Shown piece after piece: positions 1 through 11,865 of a DNA stretch of 64,000 nucleotides. Under the pieces are notes generated by a model. That model did no database searches, was not told the DNA's origin, and saw only the letters and a program-made list of their open reading frames with translations. Source of the DNA: Lycorma delicatula (Eukaryota; Arthropoda; Insecta; Hemiptera; Fulgoridae); the NCBI RefSeq assembly GCF_047948215.1, contig NC_134462.1, positions 112,729,937-112,793,936 of the forward strand, given 5' to 3'. Numbering within the stretch: position 1 is the first letter of the stretch; every line of letters begins with the position of its first letter. Both the position numbers and the translations under genes were made by a program.

Positions 1-97
1 AGGAGAGAAGAATGTTGTTAGGAAGGCATTAGTAAAACCAGAAAAAGTTTCATCTTCCAACACCACACATTATGTTCAGACACCATTTTGACCAATT

Positions 98-201
98 CTC
101 TCTCTCACTGTGTCTCTCTCTTCCTCTGCTTGTGTGTGTGCAAGTCCTCTCTCTCTCGCTGTGTGTGTGTGTGTGTGTGTGTATGTGTTTCTCTCACTCT
201 A

Positions 202-232
<31 letters not shown>

Positions 233-262
233 ATGTGTCTGTGTGTATGTCTTTCTCTGTCT
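98..262. repeat. (CT)n / (GT)n compound microsatellite
   Basis: Alternating blocks of CT and GT dinucleotides, with runs such as eight or more GT units near 161-182 and CT units near 200-220. Open frames here encode only Leu/Ser and Cys/Val repeats and are an artefact of the low-complexity sequence. Confidence 0.95.
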
Positions 263-574
263 TCTCTTAATATCCTTTCGAATATCGAACACGCGATATT
301 ATTTACTCCCAATAAGATTAGGATCTCCTATTCTGGTTCCGCTATATCATTTATGATTAGTTTAAAATATTATAAAAAATCTTTTGTGTTCTTATATTTC
401 TGTTGAATTACATTTCCTTCAGAAGAATAGAAAAAAGCAATCAAGGCATGTAGATAAAACTAGCGGTGGTGCTGCTCCAAAAAAATTTTTCTAGCCAAAA
501 AATAATTTAAACAAATTTACTGCTGAAGCATTTTCTCACACCCATCTGCGATTATTATCACTCCATTATCTACC

Positions 575-662
575 TTTACTAGTATTGAAACTTTATACTC
601 CCTTGATTTCGAAATCAGTTGATTTTCGATGTCGATATAACCACTAGTCTATCCCGGTGGGG
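575..662 (-). mobile_element. SINE family 1, 5' head fragment
   Basis: On the minus strand this matches the tRNA-like head of the full-length SINE copies (for example 1918-2211): the CCGGG start, the box A region with the taGTGGTTA-like core, and the AATCAGnTGATTT stem. It stops at the position corresponding to CTAGTAAA in the full copies, so the body and tail are missing. The flanks carry a diverged direct repeat (about 512-560 and 685-740, both containing ATTTTCTCACA), which could be a long target-site duplication or an older local duplication. Confidence 0.6.
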
Positions 663-761
663 TAAATGGATGAAAACGAGTTCTACAAATTTACTACTAA
701 TATATTTTCTCACATCAATCTATGGTTATTATCGCTCAATTATCGATTGACGGTTTTAAGC

Positions 762-798
762 AAACGGTTTTTAAGCACATTGTGCTTAAAAACCGTTT
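762..798. repeat. Near-perfect palindrome, 18-bp arms
   Basis: Arms 762-779 and 781-798 are exact reverse complements around a single central base (arm core ACGGTTTTTAAGCAC). It lies about 30 bp before the first unit of the 136-bp satellite array and could form a cruciform. No gene is attached to it. Confidence 0.85.
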
Positions 799-828
799 TG
801 ATGAGGAATGGCGACCGAAGCAACGTTT

Positions 829-2865
829 GACTAGGTATCTGGTGTGTTATTTGTCGGCCACACTGGTCTGCCAACCATACAATAGAATTTTTTTCTATGT
901 AAGTTGTGATATTACAATAGTTTAGTTAGGCATGACTGTCGACACTAGCACTACTATTCAATTGACTAGATACCTGGTGCGTTAAATCTCGCGGCTACAC
1001 CAGTCTGCTGACAATACAAGTGAAACTTGATCTAAGCAACTTCTGAAATTACAATACTTTAGCTAGGCCCGACTGCCGACGCCACCACTGCTACTCCTCT
1101 GACTAGGTACATGATGCGTTAAGTCTCGCGGCTACACCAGCTGCCGACCGTACAAGTGAAATATGACCTATGGATGTTCTGAACTTACAATATTTTAGTT
1201 TAATATTTTATTTAGGGCCTACTGTCGACGGTTGTACTACTACACATTTGACTGTGTACCTTGTGCGTTAAGTCTCGCGGCTATACCATTCTGCCGATTA
1301 TACAAGTGAAATTTGTTCTATGTAATTCGTGAAACTGTAATAGTTTAGTTAGGCCGGACTGGCGACGCTACCACTGCTACACGTCTGACTAGGTTCCTTG
1401 AGCGTTAACCCTCGCGGCTACACCGGTCCGCCGAACATACAAGTGAAATTATTCTTTTTAAGCTGTGAAATTGCAATAGTTTAATTAGCCCGAAATTCAA
1501 AGCTACCACGGCAAAACCTCTGACTCGGTTCCTGGTGAGTTAAGTCTTGCGGCTACACCAGTCTGCCGAAACTAAAAGTAAAATTTATTCTATGTAAGTA
1601 GTGAATTTACAATACTTTACCGCTGTTAGACTTCTGACTAGGTTCCTACTGCGTTAAGCCTCGCGGCTACACTAGTTATTTCTACTCCTTTCACTACGTA
1701 TCTGGAGAGTTAAACCACGAAGCTACACCAGTCTGCCGAGCATAGAAGTGAAGTTTGTTCTATTAGGGTTGTGAAACTACAATACTTTAATTAGGCAAGA
1801 CTATCGAATCTAGCACCGTTATACCTCTGAGTAGAACCTGGTGCGTTATATCTCGCGGTTACACCAGACTGCCGAACATGCAAGTGAAATTAGTTATATG
1901 TAAGTGATGAAATTACACCCACCGGGTTGGTCTAGTGGTTAACGCGTCTTCCCAAATCAGCTGATTTGGAAGTCGAGAGTTACAGCGTTCAAGTCCTAGT
2001 AAATCCAGTTATTTTTACACGGATTTGAATACTAGATCGTGCATACCGGTCTTCTTTGGTGGTTGGGTTTCAATTAACCACACATCTCAGGAATGGTCGA
2101 ACTGAGAATGTACAAGAGTACACTTCATTTACACTCATACATATCATCCTCTGAAGAATTATCTAAACGGTAGTTATCGGAGGCTAAACAGGAAAAGAAA
2201 AAAAAAAAGTAATGAAATTACAATATATTAGACAGGTTCGACTGTCCACGGTAGCACTGCAAAAAGTTTGACTAGGAACCTGGTGCGTTAAGCCTTGCGG
2301 CTACACCAGTCTCCCGGTTGTACATATGATATATGTTTTTGTAAGTTGTGAAATTACAATACTGTATTCAGGGCCAACTGTCGCCGCCAGTACTGCAACA
2401 CCTTTGACTAGGTACCTAGTGCGTTACACCAATCTGCCGACAATTCAAGTGTAAGTTGCGAAATTACAATACATTAGTTAGGCCTGACTGTCGACTCTGT
2501 CACTGCTACACATTTGGCTAGGTACCTGGGGCGTTAAGTCTCGCGGCTACCTCAGTCTTCTGACCAAACAAGTGAAATTTATTCTTTCTAAATAGTGAAA
2601 TTAGAAGAGTTTGATTAGGCCGGACTTTCGACGCTAGTACGGAAACCTCTGACTAGGAACCTGGTGCGTGAATTCTCGCGGCTACACCAGTCTACCTACA
2701 ATACAAGTGAAATTTTTACCAAGTTAGTTGTGAAATTACAGTACTTTAGTTTGGCCCGACTGGCGATGCCACCTCTGCTACTCCTCTGACTAGGTACATT
2801 GTAAGTTAAGTCTCGCGGCTACACCAGTCTGCCGACTGTACAAGTGTAATGTGAGCTATGGACAT
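829..2865. repeat. Degenerate tandem array, unit about 136 bp, ~14 units
   Basis: A recurring unit begins at GACTAGGTACCTGGTGCGTT, continues through a CTCGCGGCTACACCAG core and AAATTACAATACTTTAG, and ends near ACTGCTACACCTCT. Unit starts are visible near 829, 964, 1101, 1250, 1387, 1522, 1636, about 1690, 1827, 2270, 2406, 2516, 2651 and 2788, giving spacings mostly of 135-137 bp with shorter (110-114) and longer (149) exceptions. Units differ by many substitutions, so the array is old. It is interrupted by a SINE at 1918-2211. No long coding frame runs through it. Confidence 0.93.
1918..2211 (+). mobile_element. SINE family 1, full length, tRNA-derived
   Basis: Starts with CCCACCGGGTTGGTCTAGTGG (box A-like TGGTCTAGTGGTTA) and has the box B-like GTTCAAGTCC about 50 bp later. 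A unique body follows, then a tail GGAGGCTAAACAGG and an A-rich end. It is flanked by an exact 11-bp target-site duplication, ATGAAATTACA, at 1907-1917 and 2212-2222. The duplication belongs to the satellite unit, so the SINE inserted into a pre-existing array. It would be transcribed by RNA polymerase III and mobilised by a partner LINE (family knowledge). Confidence 0.93.
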
Positions 2866-2974
2866 TGCCTATCCAAGAGTCGCGTGTTGCTACTGAATAT
2901 TATCGTTACATAGTTTTCTTTTATATGCATCAGGATTTACAAGAGATGCTTTTGATGACAATTTAATAAATAAA

Positions 2975-3117
2975 CTCTCTCAGTTTCTCTCTCTCTCTCT
3001 CTCTATCTGTCTGTCTGCCTCTCATTCTCTCTCTTTGTTTGTCTGCTCTCTCTCTCTCTCTCTCTCTCTCTTACTCTCCCTATATCTTTCTCTCTTACTC
3101 TTTCGCTCTCTCCCTCC
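2975..3117. repeat. (CT)n microsatellite
   Basis: A pyrimidine-rich stretch dominated by CT units with scattered TGTCTG and TTACTC interruptions. The small plus-strand frame over it is not a credible gene. Confidence 0.9.
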
Positions 3118-4978
3118 TGTCAATTTTAATAAAAAATTGAACGCCTACCACAAAATCAACGCTGACAATACAGTTGTAGGATTTTCCAGTAACGTGTGGC
3201 TGGTTGTCTTTCTGGCTGCCTGTCCGTCTAACTGGCTGACATCATTTAAAATTAAAAACCCGACTATAGAATAAAAATAAAATTGTATTTCTTAGCAGAG
3301 GATTTAAAAATTAAAGTTGTTAAATTAATAAAAGTTTTAGCAATGAAGACATTTAATTGTTAAAGATCGAGGTCAATTAAAATTAACAACCTGGCTGGCT
3401 GGCTGAGAATTTTTTTTTAGTTCATCTTTCCTGACCCTATCTTGGGCGAATCTCGTTTTTTGTCGTGAACGGTTTCTCGTCGTCATAATGCATATGTCGG
3501 GTATACGGAAATGCTGTAAGTTTGTAATTCGCCTGAGAAAACGTGAAACCGGATTTCATACTTAAATTTACGAAAAACCGGCCGACCGATTGCTTTCAAA
3601 TTTCACCGCCTTGCTGGAGGTCGTCAAATTAACAGTCTACCGTATTTTCAACTCGTTCCTACTCTCGGTTTCGGTTCAATTAACGGCACTGTTCTATACT
3701 GATAACGGTTGGAGATAATTCATTTATAATTGAAAAATCGGTTTTCCGAGCCGATTTTACCGACAGGGTGGCTTCCTTTTCTTAGTCTGACGCTCGGTTC
3801 GTTCGTTTACGATTTTTTATAAATCAATCCTTAAGGCCGATTTTCAAAACATAACTGCCCGAACCCGCGTCGCGCAACAAAAACGTGCTTGTCAAAAAAT
3901 TCAGCAGAAAATCTAGTATTTTTCGGTTTTCTTTTCGACTTTTTAACTGTCACGACAACGATTTTGGAAAAATCGCTTCGACGCGGTAAGGGCGGATTTC
4001 ATGGTTAAGGGAGCTTTTTTGCCGATTTTTCATCGCCAGTAACTCGGCAACCGTTAGGCCTATCGACACGGGAAAAAATCTGCCGTCCCGATTCGACTCG
4101 GCTTCCGACCGGTAACAAAATTATCCCCGTGCTCCCCCCTCCCCAACACGGATTGGGCCCCAGCCCGAATACGGTCGGAAACGCGTATCTAGACAACCGC
4201 TCGTCCGATCGCGATCAAACAAAAACTAAAAATTTTCTTTTTTCAAGCCCAAAAACATTTGTCGGAAACATTATTGCGTATACCTTCGGGTTCGCCCGAA
4301 AAAAGGTTTTAAATTTTCCAAAAAATTAAAAAACCCATTTACTCGCGTTCAGACAAACCGATTCGGACCAAACTCAATACAGACAAGCGAGCCCCGATAG
4401 GGAAGGGATAACCGCACTCATATTCCCGATATGGGCTAAGTCCAATTTCCGATCTCTACGTTCACCACACCGAGTCTGCAGTCGATCGCGCAAACGAAAA
4501 TTTCACCAGACTCCGGATATACGCGTTTCAAGGGATCTAAGCTTTCTTAGCCGATGTGAATTTTTTCAAAGGTTTTCGCCCTCCGTTCAAGAGATACGGC
4601 CGAAAAATGAAAAAAAAATTGCGATTTTCCGTCCCCTCGCGTACGAAAGCAGCACGTTTTTCCCGGCTCTAACTCGGTCGGAAAAATACCCCGTCGAAAG
4701 ACGCTTCGACCTAGCGAAACCGATTTTCAATAAGCGCGCGTGTTAATTTTTTACGGCTGTACCAACATTTCGACGAATATTCGTTAAATTTTTGCAATTA
4801 TTTTACATCTATCACAAAACAAAGAAATGATTTTAGAATTAATGAGAATTAAAATATAAATGTACTTTTAGTGAAAGCAAGTTGGTTATTAAAACACCTA
4901 CGACATTCGATTAAATAACAACGATATTATATTGTTAGTTCGATTCTCGTTCTTTATCATCACTGGTGGTAACTTCTC
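3118..4978. other. No gene seen; CpG/GC-rich unclassified block at about 3400-4770
   Basis: After AT-rich sequence to about 3400, the DNA becomes distinctly richer in CG, CCG and TCG words with many CCGATTTT/AAAATCGG-type motifs in both orientations, then returns abruptly to AT-rich sequence near 4770. Only short open frames occur and none resembles a known protein. It may be an untranslated or internal part of an unclassified mobile element; no terminal repeats or duplication were located. Confidence 0.5.
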
Positions 4979-5187
4979 CTTGTAAGATCCAAATATTTCA
5001 TTAATTAAAATTTTATTTGGCTATAACTCTGGAACCGATCAAAAATAAGTATTTTTGAGTTTTTCTTAATCGCAATAAGCCCTCGTTGACAGCTTTTCAA
5101 CGATATATCATAAGCGGTACTTATTTTCATCGGTTCGAGTTATAGCTCAATAAAAGTTTAATTAATGAAATATTTGGATCTTACAAG
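4979..5187. repeat. Fold-back element (long inverted repeat)
   Basis: The outer ends CTTGTAAGATCCAAATATTT and AAATATTTGGATCTTACAAG are exact reverse complements, and the inverted similarity continues inward (ATTAATTAAA...; TATAACTC against GAGTTATA). The interior carries a segment shared with the longer relative at 57321-58040 (AGCTTTTCAACGATATA, GTACTTATTTTCATCGG). It looks like a non-autonomous element or two partial copies head-to-head. It has no coding capacity. Confidence 0.85.
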
Positions 5188-7639
5188 AGGAAGGCATATC
5201 GGTTCGAATGAGACTTCATCTCCTTTTTTTCAATTTAAATATATTGATTTATTAATAATTATTAACCTCTGATTGTAAAAAAAATAACAATAAATAATAA
5301 GTCAATAATAAAATTAAAAAAAAAATCAATGAAAAAATATGAGAAGTTAATAATGAAACAAAATTTTATGTACTTTTAAAAATGTATATATGTAATTTAA
5401 TAGGAAATCTCAGTGGGAAATTACCTATTCCCTTAGCGGGATGTTTGAAATTCCGCAGGGGCGTCAACTTAACTTAATATTTTCGTTTTAAATATTATTT
5501 ATAATTAATTCAAAGGTTGGTACCGCTGTTGGTTTCAATTAAATAAAGAAATAATTTTACACCGAAAAGAAAAAGGATTCTCCCTAAGACTCAAACTGTA
5601 TTACGAAGGGACGCGGCTGAATAACGCCTTAGACCAACCGGCTAGCGCAGGTTCACGTCACATTGAGTGAAAAATATTGTATATAAGTTGCGCGGGAGAA
5701 AAATGAAATATATTAGTATACTTCAATCATCGTAACACTATGCGTGCGTGCGTGCGTATGTGTGTGTGAATTAATTTTTTTTTCTTTAATTATTATAGTT
5801 CTATTATATATTATAATAAAACTAAATGATCTAAAACTGATCTAATCGCTTCAAAATATTCAAAAAAATATACACTCTGACGTAATATTAATCGAGTAAA
5901 TTTTTAATTAATAAAAAACAGAAACCCGAGGGACGCGAAAACACGGGGTTTTAATACGGCCGTCTTACCTGAAATGTAAAACTCCTTCTATACACATGAA
6001 AAATATACTGTTTTACTTAAAAAAAACTATGTAAATTAACTACAAAACTAAATAAATGAACCCGAGATTGAAATGTTTAAGTTAAAACGGTCCAAAAACA
6101 AAAAGATAATTTCGTCTGATGTACAGACTATTAAATACATAATCGAACTTAATTTAACCGATAGAAGTTTTTGTTCGTTTCGATATATCGCATCGTTTGT
6201 ATTTCCACGGCAACATTCTGTACTTAAGAAAGGAAACCGAATATAAAAGGATATTTAATAACAGGCGAGAATTTAAAAACAAAAAAAAAATAGAAAGTAA
6301 AAATACACAGCAATAATATTCATTCTTCACTAAATTAACACCGTTTGAAATATTTTACGGTCATACTAATTCTAATTCATTACTAGAAGTAGACACGCGT
6401 AAAAAATAGATTTAATAAACAAAATTACTTCGATCAATAATCAAAGAAAAACATTTTGTCGGGAACTAAATTTAACGAATCCTAGTATTTACAACCTATA
6501 GTGACACCGGCAAATATTAGTTTTTACGTTACGAACAATACTCAAATTTATAAAGAACTAATGAACTTACATATCTAATAACAGAATATCAAATTGAAGG
6601 ACCGCAGGTAAAATTATTCATTCTTTAAACAAAATTATACAGAATCGACTAATTATTATTTCTTTTACTCACTATGTACACGACAGCGTTGACTTTTCGT
6701 TTCGTTTTTCGAAGATAGATTTTCGTGTGATAGGTATCTTCTTACGACTCGAAGATGACCTTCACGTTTACTAAAACTTATGTACGTAAGTAACAAAGAA
6801 CTAAGAATTGTGAGAGTAGGACTTATATCTTGTTTTCGTTAACATAATACTATACTACAACTCGCTTAATAATAAAACTTTATCTATATGCACGTATATT
6901 ACATTTATACTTTATATGTTTTCCATATAATGCTATGAATACCTACTTCAATTCGCGATAATGAAACATAATGTAATAGACTTCTACGTGCGCTTCCTGT
7001 AATAAACGCTTAGTAACATAAAATACTATTTTATTTTTCACGCCTTATGGATTTTACTAAATTTTCTTAATTTTCAAACGATCCTTTTTTTCCCAGAATC
7101 GATTATCAATTAGATTAGATTAACTTCCATCGGTCTTTTTTAGGGTCAACTCCCTCCCCAAAAAAATCCTTTTCGTCTTACATTCCCATCCTCGCGAAAA
7201 AAAAACACAATCGGCATGGAAATTAACAGGAGCTTAAATCGATCGTAGCATTGTAAATAATTCTCCTCGTATTACTTTTCCTTCCTCACGGAACGAGTGT
7301 CAAAGAGATAATAGCTTCATCGTTCGTGAAAATTACTTAGGTTTGAACAGAAACCATCTCTAGGAAGGCGATATTTGTTTACGTACCATTTTTAACCGCT
7401 TAGAAGACGTTGCCTCGGTCGGCCTTTGAAGACGTACTGTTCGAGATGTACCGTGCGCTAGGTACAATATAAGTTATTGACGATGGTAAATTGACGTTCG
7501 GTGTAGCGGTAAAACCGGTACGGAAATCGCTAAAGCCCTTAAACCTATACCGGATAAAAACAAAATGCAACCTTTTCGTTTCGGGTAAAGAGTTTTACAA
7601 CCACCTCACCGGGATAATCTGATTGTTAGATCGATCGAA
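5188..7639. other. AT-rich stretch, no gene seen; one tRNA-like head
   Basis: No convincing open frame. It contains a (GTGC)n/(GTGT)n microsatellite near 5738-5768. On the minus strand at about 5573-5650 lies a tRNA-like head with a box A-like GGTTGGTCTAAGGCG and box B-like GTTTGAGTC; its ends do not pair as an acceptor stem, so I read it as a SINE head or tRNA pseudogene, not a tRNA gene. Confidence 0.5.
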
Positions 7640-10432
7640 AATCATAATAGAAAAATATACACTTGGAAAAAGCCAGGCGATACTGTAAGGTATCAGATAG
7701 ATTATATCATGGTTAAGCAAAGATTTAGGAATCGACTCGTTGACTGCAAAACTTACCCTGGAGCAGACATTGATAGCGACCGTAATTTGGTGATAATGAA
7801 ATGTAAATTGGGATTTAAAAACCTGAAGAAAAAAAGAGGAGATAAAGAATATTTTTCAGGAGGACATACTCAGAGGTCTGAGTAAAAAAGATAAGGTAGA
7901 AAATGTAAAAGAAGAATGGGAGAATGTTAAAAAGGAAATTATTAAATCAGCAAAAGCGAACTTAGGCGGAACAAAGAGAACCGGTAGAAAACCTTGGGTT
8001 TCAGACGATATATTGCAGCTCATGGATGAACGTAGAAAATATAAGAATGCTAGTGATGAAGAAAGTAAAAGGAACTATCGGCAATTAAGAAATGCTATAA
8101 ACAGGAAGTGCAAACTGGCGAAAGAAGAGTGGATTAATGAAAAGTGTTCAGAAGTGGAAAGAGAAATGAACATTGGTAAAATAGACGGAGCATACAGGAA
8201 AGTTAATGAAAATTTTTGGGGTACATAAATTAAAATCTAATAATGTGTTAAACAAAGATGGTACACCGATATATAATACGAAAGGTAAAGTCGATAGATG
8301 GGTGGAATATATTGAAGAGTTATACGGAGGAAATGAATTAGAAAATGGTGTTATAGAGGAAGAAGAGGAAGTTGAGGAGGATGAAATGGGAGAAACAATA
8401 CTGAGATCTGAATTTAAGAGGGCATTAAAAGATTTAAATGGCAGAAAGGCTCCTGGAATAGACGGAATACCTGTAGAATTACTGCGCAGTGCAGGTGAGG
8501 AAGCGATTGATAGATTATACAAGCTGGTGTGTAATATTTATGAAAGAGAGGAAGTTCCGTCAGACTTCAAAAAAAGTGTTACAGTCATGATACCAAAGAA
8601 AGCAGGGGCAGATAAATGCGAAGAATACAGAACAATTAGTTTAACTAGTCACGCATCAAAAATCTTTACTAGAATTCTATACAGAAGAATTGAGAGGAGA
8701 GTAGAAGAAGTGTTAGGAGAAGACCGATTTGGTTTCAGGAAAAGTATAGGGACAAGGGAAGCAATTTTAGGCCTCAGATTAATAGTAGAAGGAAGATTAA
8801 AGAAAAACAAACCGACATACTTGGCGTTTATAGATCTAGAAAAGGCATTCGATAACGTAGACTGGAATAAAATGTTCGGCATTTAAAAAGAATTAGGGTT
8901 CAAATATAGAGATAGAAGAACAATTGCTAACATGTACAGGAACCAAACAGCAACAGTAACAATTGAAGAACATAAGAAAGAAGCCGTAATAAGAAAGGGA
9001 GTCCGACAAGGATGTTCCCTATCTCCGTTACTTTTTAACCTTTACATGGAACTAGCAGTTAATGATGTTAAAGAACAATTTAGATTCGGAGTAACAGTAC
9101 AAGGTGAAAAGATAAAGATGCTACGATTTGCTGATGATATAGTAATTCTAGCCGAGAATAAAAAGGATTTAGAAGAAACAATGAACGGCATAGATGAAGT
9201 CCTACGCAAGAACTATCGCATGAAAATAAACAAGAACAAAACAAAAGTAATGAAATGTAGATGGACGAAGCAGTAGCGATATAAAATGCCGTATAGCACA
9301 AGCTAAACGAGCCTTTAGTAAGAAATATAATTTGTTTACATCAAAAATTAATTTAAATGTCAGGAAAAGTATAGGGACAAGGGAAGCAATTTTAGGCCTC
9401 AGATTAATAGTAGAAGGAAGATTAAAGAAAAACAAACCGACATACTTGGCGTTTATAGATCTAGAAAAGGCATTCGATAACGTAGACTGGAATAAAATGT
9501 TCGGCATTTAAAAAGAATTAGGGTTCAAATATAGAGATAGAAGAACAATTGCTAACATGTACAGGAACCAAACAGCAACAGTAACAATTGAAGAACATAA
9601 GAAAGAAGCCGTAATAAGAAAGGGAGTCCGACAAGGATGTTCCCTATCTCCGTTACTTTTTAACCTTTACATGGAACTAGCAGTTAATGATGTTAAAGAA
9701 CAATTTAGATTCGGAGTAACAGTACAAGGTGAAAAGATAAAGATGCTACGATTTGCTGATGATATAGTAATTCTAGCCGAGAATAAAAAGGATTTAGAAG
9801 AAACAATGAACGGCATAGATGAAGTCCTACGCAAGAACTATCGCATGAAAATAAACAAGAACAAAACAAAAGTAATGAAATGTAGATGGACGAAGCAGTA
9901 GCGATATAAAATGCCGTATAGCACAAGCTAAACGAGCCTTTAGTAAGAAATATAATTTGTTTACATCAAAAATTAATTTAAATGTCAGGAAAAGATTTTT
10001 GAAAGTATATGTTTGGAGTGTCGCTTTATATGGAAGTGAAACTTGGACGATAGGAGTATCTGAGAAGAAAAGATTAGAAGCCTTTGAAATGCGGTGCTAT
10101 AGGAGAATGTTAAAAATCAGATGGGTGGATAAAGTGACAAATGAAGAGGTATTGCGGCAAATAGATGAAGAAAGAAGCATTTGGAAAAATATAGTTAAAA
10201 GAAGAGACAGACTTATAGGCCACATACTAAGGCATCCTGGAATAGTCGCTTTAATATTGGAAGGACAGGTAGAAGGAAAAAATTATGTAGGCAGGCCACG
10301 TTTGGAATATGTAAAAAAAAATTGTTAGGGATGTAGGATGTAGAGGGTATACTGAAATGAAACGACTAGCACTAAATAGGGAATCTTGGAGAGCTGCATC
10401 AAACCAGTCAAATGACTGAAGACAAAAAAAAA
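7640..10432 (+). mobile_element. RTE-like non-LTR retrotransposon, 5'-truncated and frame-broken
   Basis: Conceptual translation follows the usual order of an endonuclease/reverse-transcriptase protein. The C-terminal part of the endonuclease is at about 7650-7810 (QIDYIMV). A linker coding for basic helices is at 8013-8228. The reverse transcriptase runs from 8206 (KAPGIDGIPVELL; AFIDLEKAFDNVDW; GVRQGCSLSPLLFN; FADD). The C-terminal region is at 9957-10328 (LYGSETW; GRPRLEY). Coding sense continues to a stop in CAAATGACTGAAGAC immediately before an A-run, so the 3' UTR is nearly absent, as in RTE-type elements. The frame is lost at least near 7870, 8214 and 8884 (TAA) and near 10320. The 5' third is missing, as expected from incomplete reverse transcription. 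An internal deletion relative to the copy at 17842-19345 removes about 35 codons after the FADD region. Clade assignment is from motif resemblance only. Confidence 0.85.
8736..9985 (+). repeat. Exact 625-bp tandem duplication inside the LINE
   Basis: 8736-9360 is repeated as 9361-9985 with no difference that I could find by eye. The two copies encode the same 114-residue reverse-transcriptase frame (8932-9276 and 9557-9901). A 10-bp word, TCAGGAAAAG, is present at the start of copy 1, at the junction and just after copy 2, so unequal exchange or replication slippage at this microhomology explains it. Both copies share the same upstream lesion (a deletion after AAATGTAG), so the deletion came first. 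Confidence 0.92.
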
Positions 10433-10690
10433 TTCCCCAAAAACTTCTTTATCACTTATTTAAATGCTTTCCAAGCTTCTTTTTCAATGTCCTCTATATT
10501 TTTTTGAATGACTCAGTCTTCAAAAAGTTTACAAACATCTGGACCATTGAAAACACCTTTCACTTTCAGTTCTGACAGTTGTGGAAACGTATGGCATATA
10601 CATTTAAAACACTCTCCTTCTTTAGAGAGAACCTTTACAAATTGTTTCATCAATCCCAGTTGTAGTAAATCTACTTGGCGTAATAAAAAA
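10428..10690 (-). pseudogene. Fragment of a multicopy arthropod protein, two in-frame stops
   Basis: Minus-strand translation reads LGLMKQFVK, then EGECFKCICHTFPQLSE, FNGPDVCKLFED, a TGA stop, IEDIEKEAWKAFK, a TAA stop and KKFLG. From memory this resembles a protein family present in many copies in hemipteran and other arthropod genomes (LGLMKQFVK...GP.I..L...AW.SF...V..FLGN). I do not know its function; it may be transposon-encoded. Only about 85 codons remain. The LINE 3' end abuts it at 10432. Confidence 0.6.
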
Positions 10691-10699
10691 CAATAAATG

Positions 10700-11239
10700 A
10701 ATGCTACAAAGTAAATAATTTATGATTTTTTGTTTAATTTATCAAATTAAAAAAAAAATGTATTTCTAATTCACTTACCACAAACATTAAAAGTGCAGCC
10801 ACAGTTAAATTATTATTACTTGGTGACCCTTAATTTTGACTACAAAATGTTATCATCCAAACTTAAATGTTAAAAATGCTGCTACTCACTTTACAGATTT
10901 TTCTACAAAATGTAATCTTTTACAATTAAATAATTTGTTATAACTCTTGCGGCAATTCTCATGATTTAGTTTTTTCTAATCTTACTGACGTTAAGTGTTA
11001 ATGCTCATGGTGAAATGTTTTATCGTTATAAATATATCATTTACCTTAAGACAACAACGTTGTCTTAAGATTTTGAATTCTAGTCTTATCTCTCATAAAT
11101 ATTTCACGGATTATAAAAATATTAGTATTGTAAGATTTAATATTTACTAAATGATGCAATGTACATCTACTAATTTTAAGAATTATTTAACAACAAAGTG
11201 TATGTAATACACTTAGTTGTAAAGATTTATTATTAAATT
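10700..11239. other. AT-rich stretch, nothing recognised
   Basis: No open frame of note, no tandem repeat and no inverted termini seen. Confidence 0.5.
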
Positions 11240-11865
11240 ATACTGTTAATGTTGAGGAATCTTTATTTAATTATTCATAAGATTATTTTATAGCTAACAA
11301 AAATGACGATAGATCTTCTCCATCTCATATGGATTTTGAAACTCTAACAATGATTTTTTCAACTGAAATTACATTTAATTGTAATGACTGCTACAGAAAA
11401 TGTTATTCTGAGAATGATGTTAAAGTCATTTGCTGACTAATTACAATTTTTTGATTGGCCCAGAAAATATTCATTCTCTTTTAGTGAAACAGATTCTCCG
11501 CCTTTTTGTACAGTTTTCAACTAAGCTCTTAAATTGTTCTTTAAATACTCTTGTTTCTAATAGCGTTTGGTAAATTTGCTACATATGCCCATTATTTAAA
11601 AACTGTAATATCCATAATTATTTCACTATCAGCAAATGCAAAGTTTTTGCCAAACTCTTAAATAAAGTAGTTTGAATGAAAATTACACCTCGTATAAAGA
11701 AATTTGTAATTCCTGAAAAGCATGGTTTTTTGGAACGTAAATCTATACAAACGACCTTTTGTGTATATATGGATAATAATGTTGATTCACTAAATGATGG
11801 TTATTAAATTGATGAAATTTATACTGATTTCTGTTCTGCATTTGATGTAGTTAATATCATATTAA
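11240..11865 (+). pseudogene. Old reverse-transcriptase relic (CR1/I/Jockey-like LINE)
   Basis: Across shifting plus-strand frames the translation keeps the order of a LINE reverse transcriptase: a weak linker with GPENIHSLL, then LNCSLNTLVSNSVW, CPLFKN, KHGFLERKSIQTTF and finally IYTDFCSAFDVVN, matching the catalytic motif A context (D...AFD.V). Several stops and frame changes interrupt it. It ends where SINE 11866-12150 begins, and I could not find the downstream YADD part beyond the SINE. It is unlike the LINE at 7640-10432 in sequence. Confidence 0.6.

Noticed and set aside
72..406. Overlapping 60-98-codon frames on the plus strand
   Set aside because: They are translations of CT and GT microsatellite in several frames, all Leu/Ser/Cys/Val repeats.
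4005..4329. Two overlapping frames in the GC-rich block
   Set aside because: Short, on opposite strands, unusual composition and no resemblance to a protein family.
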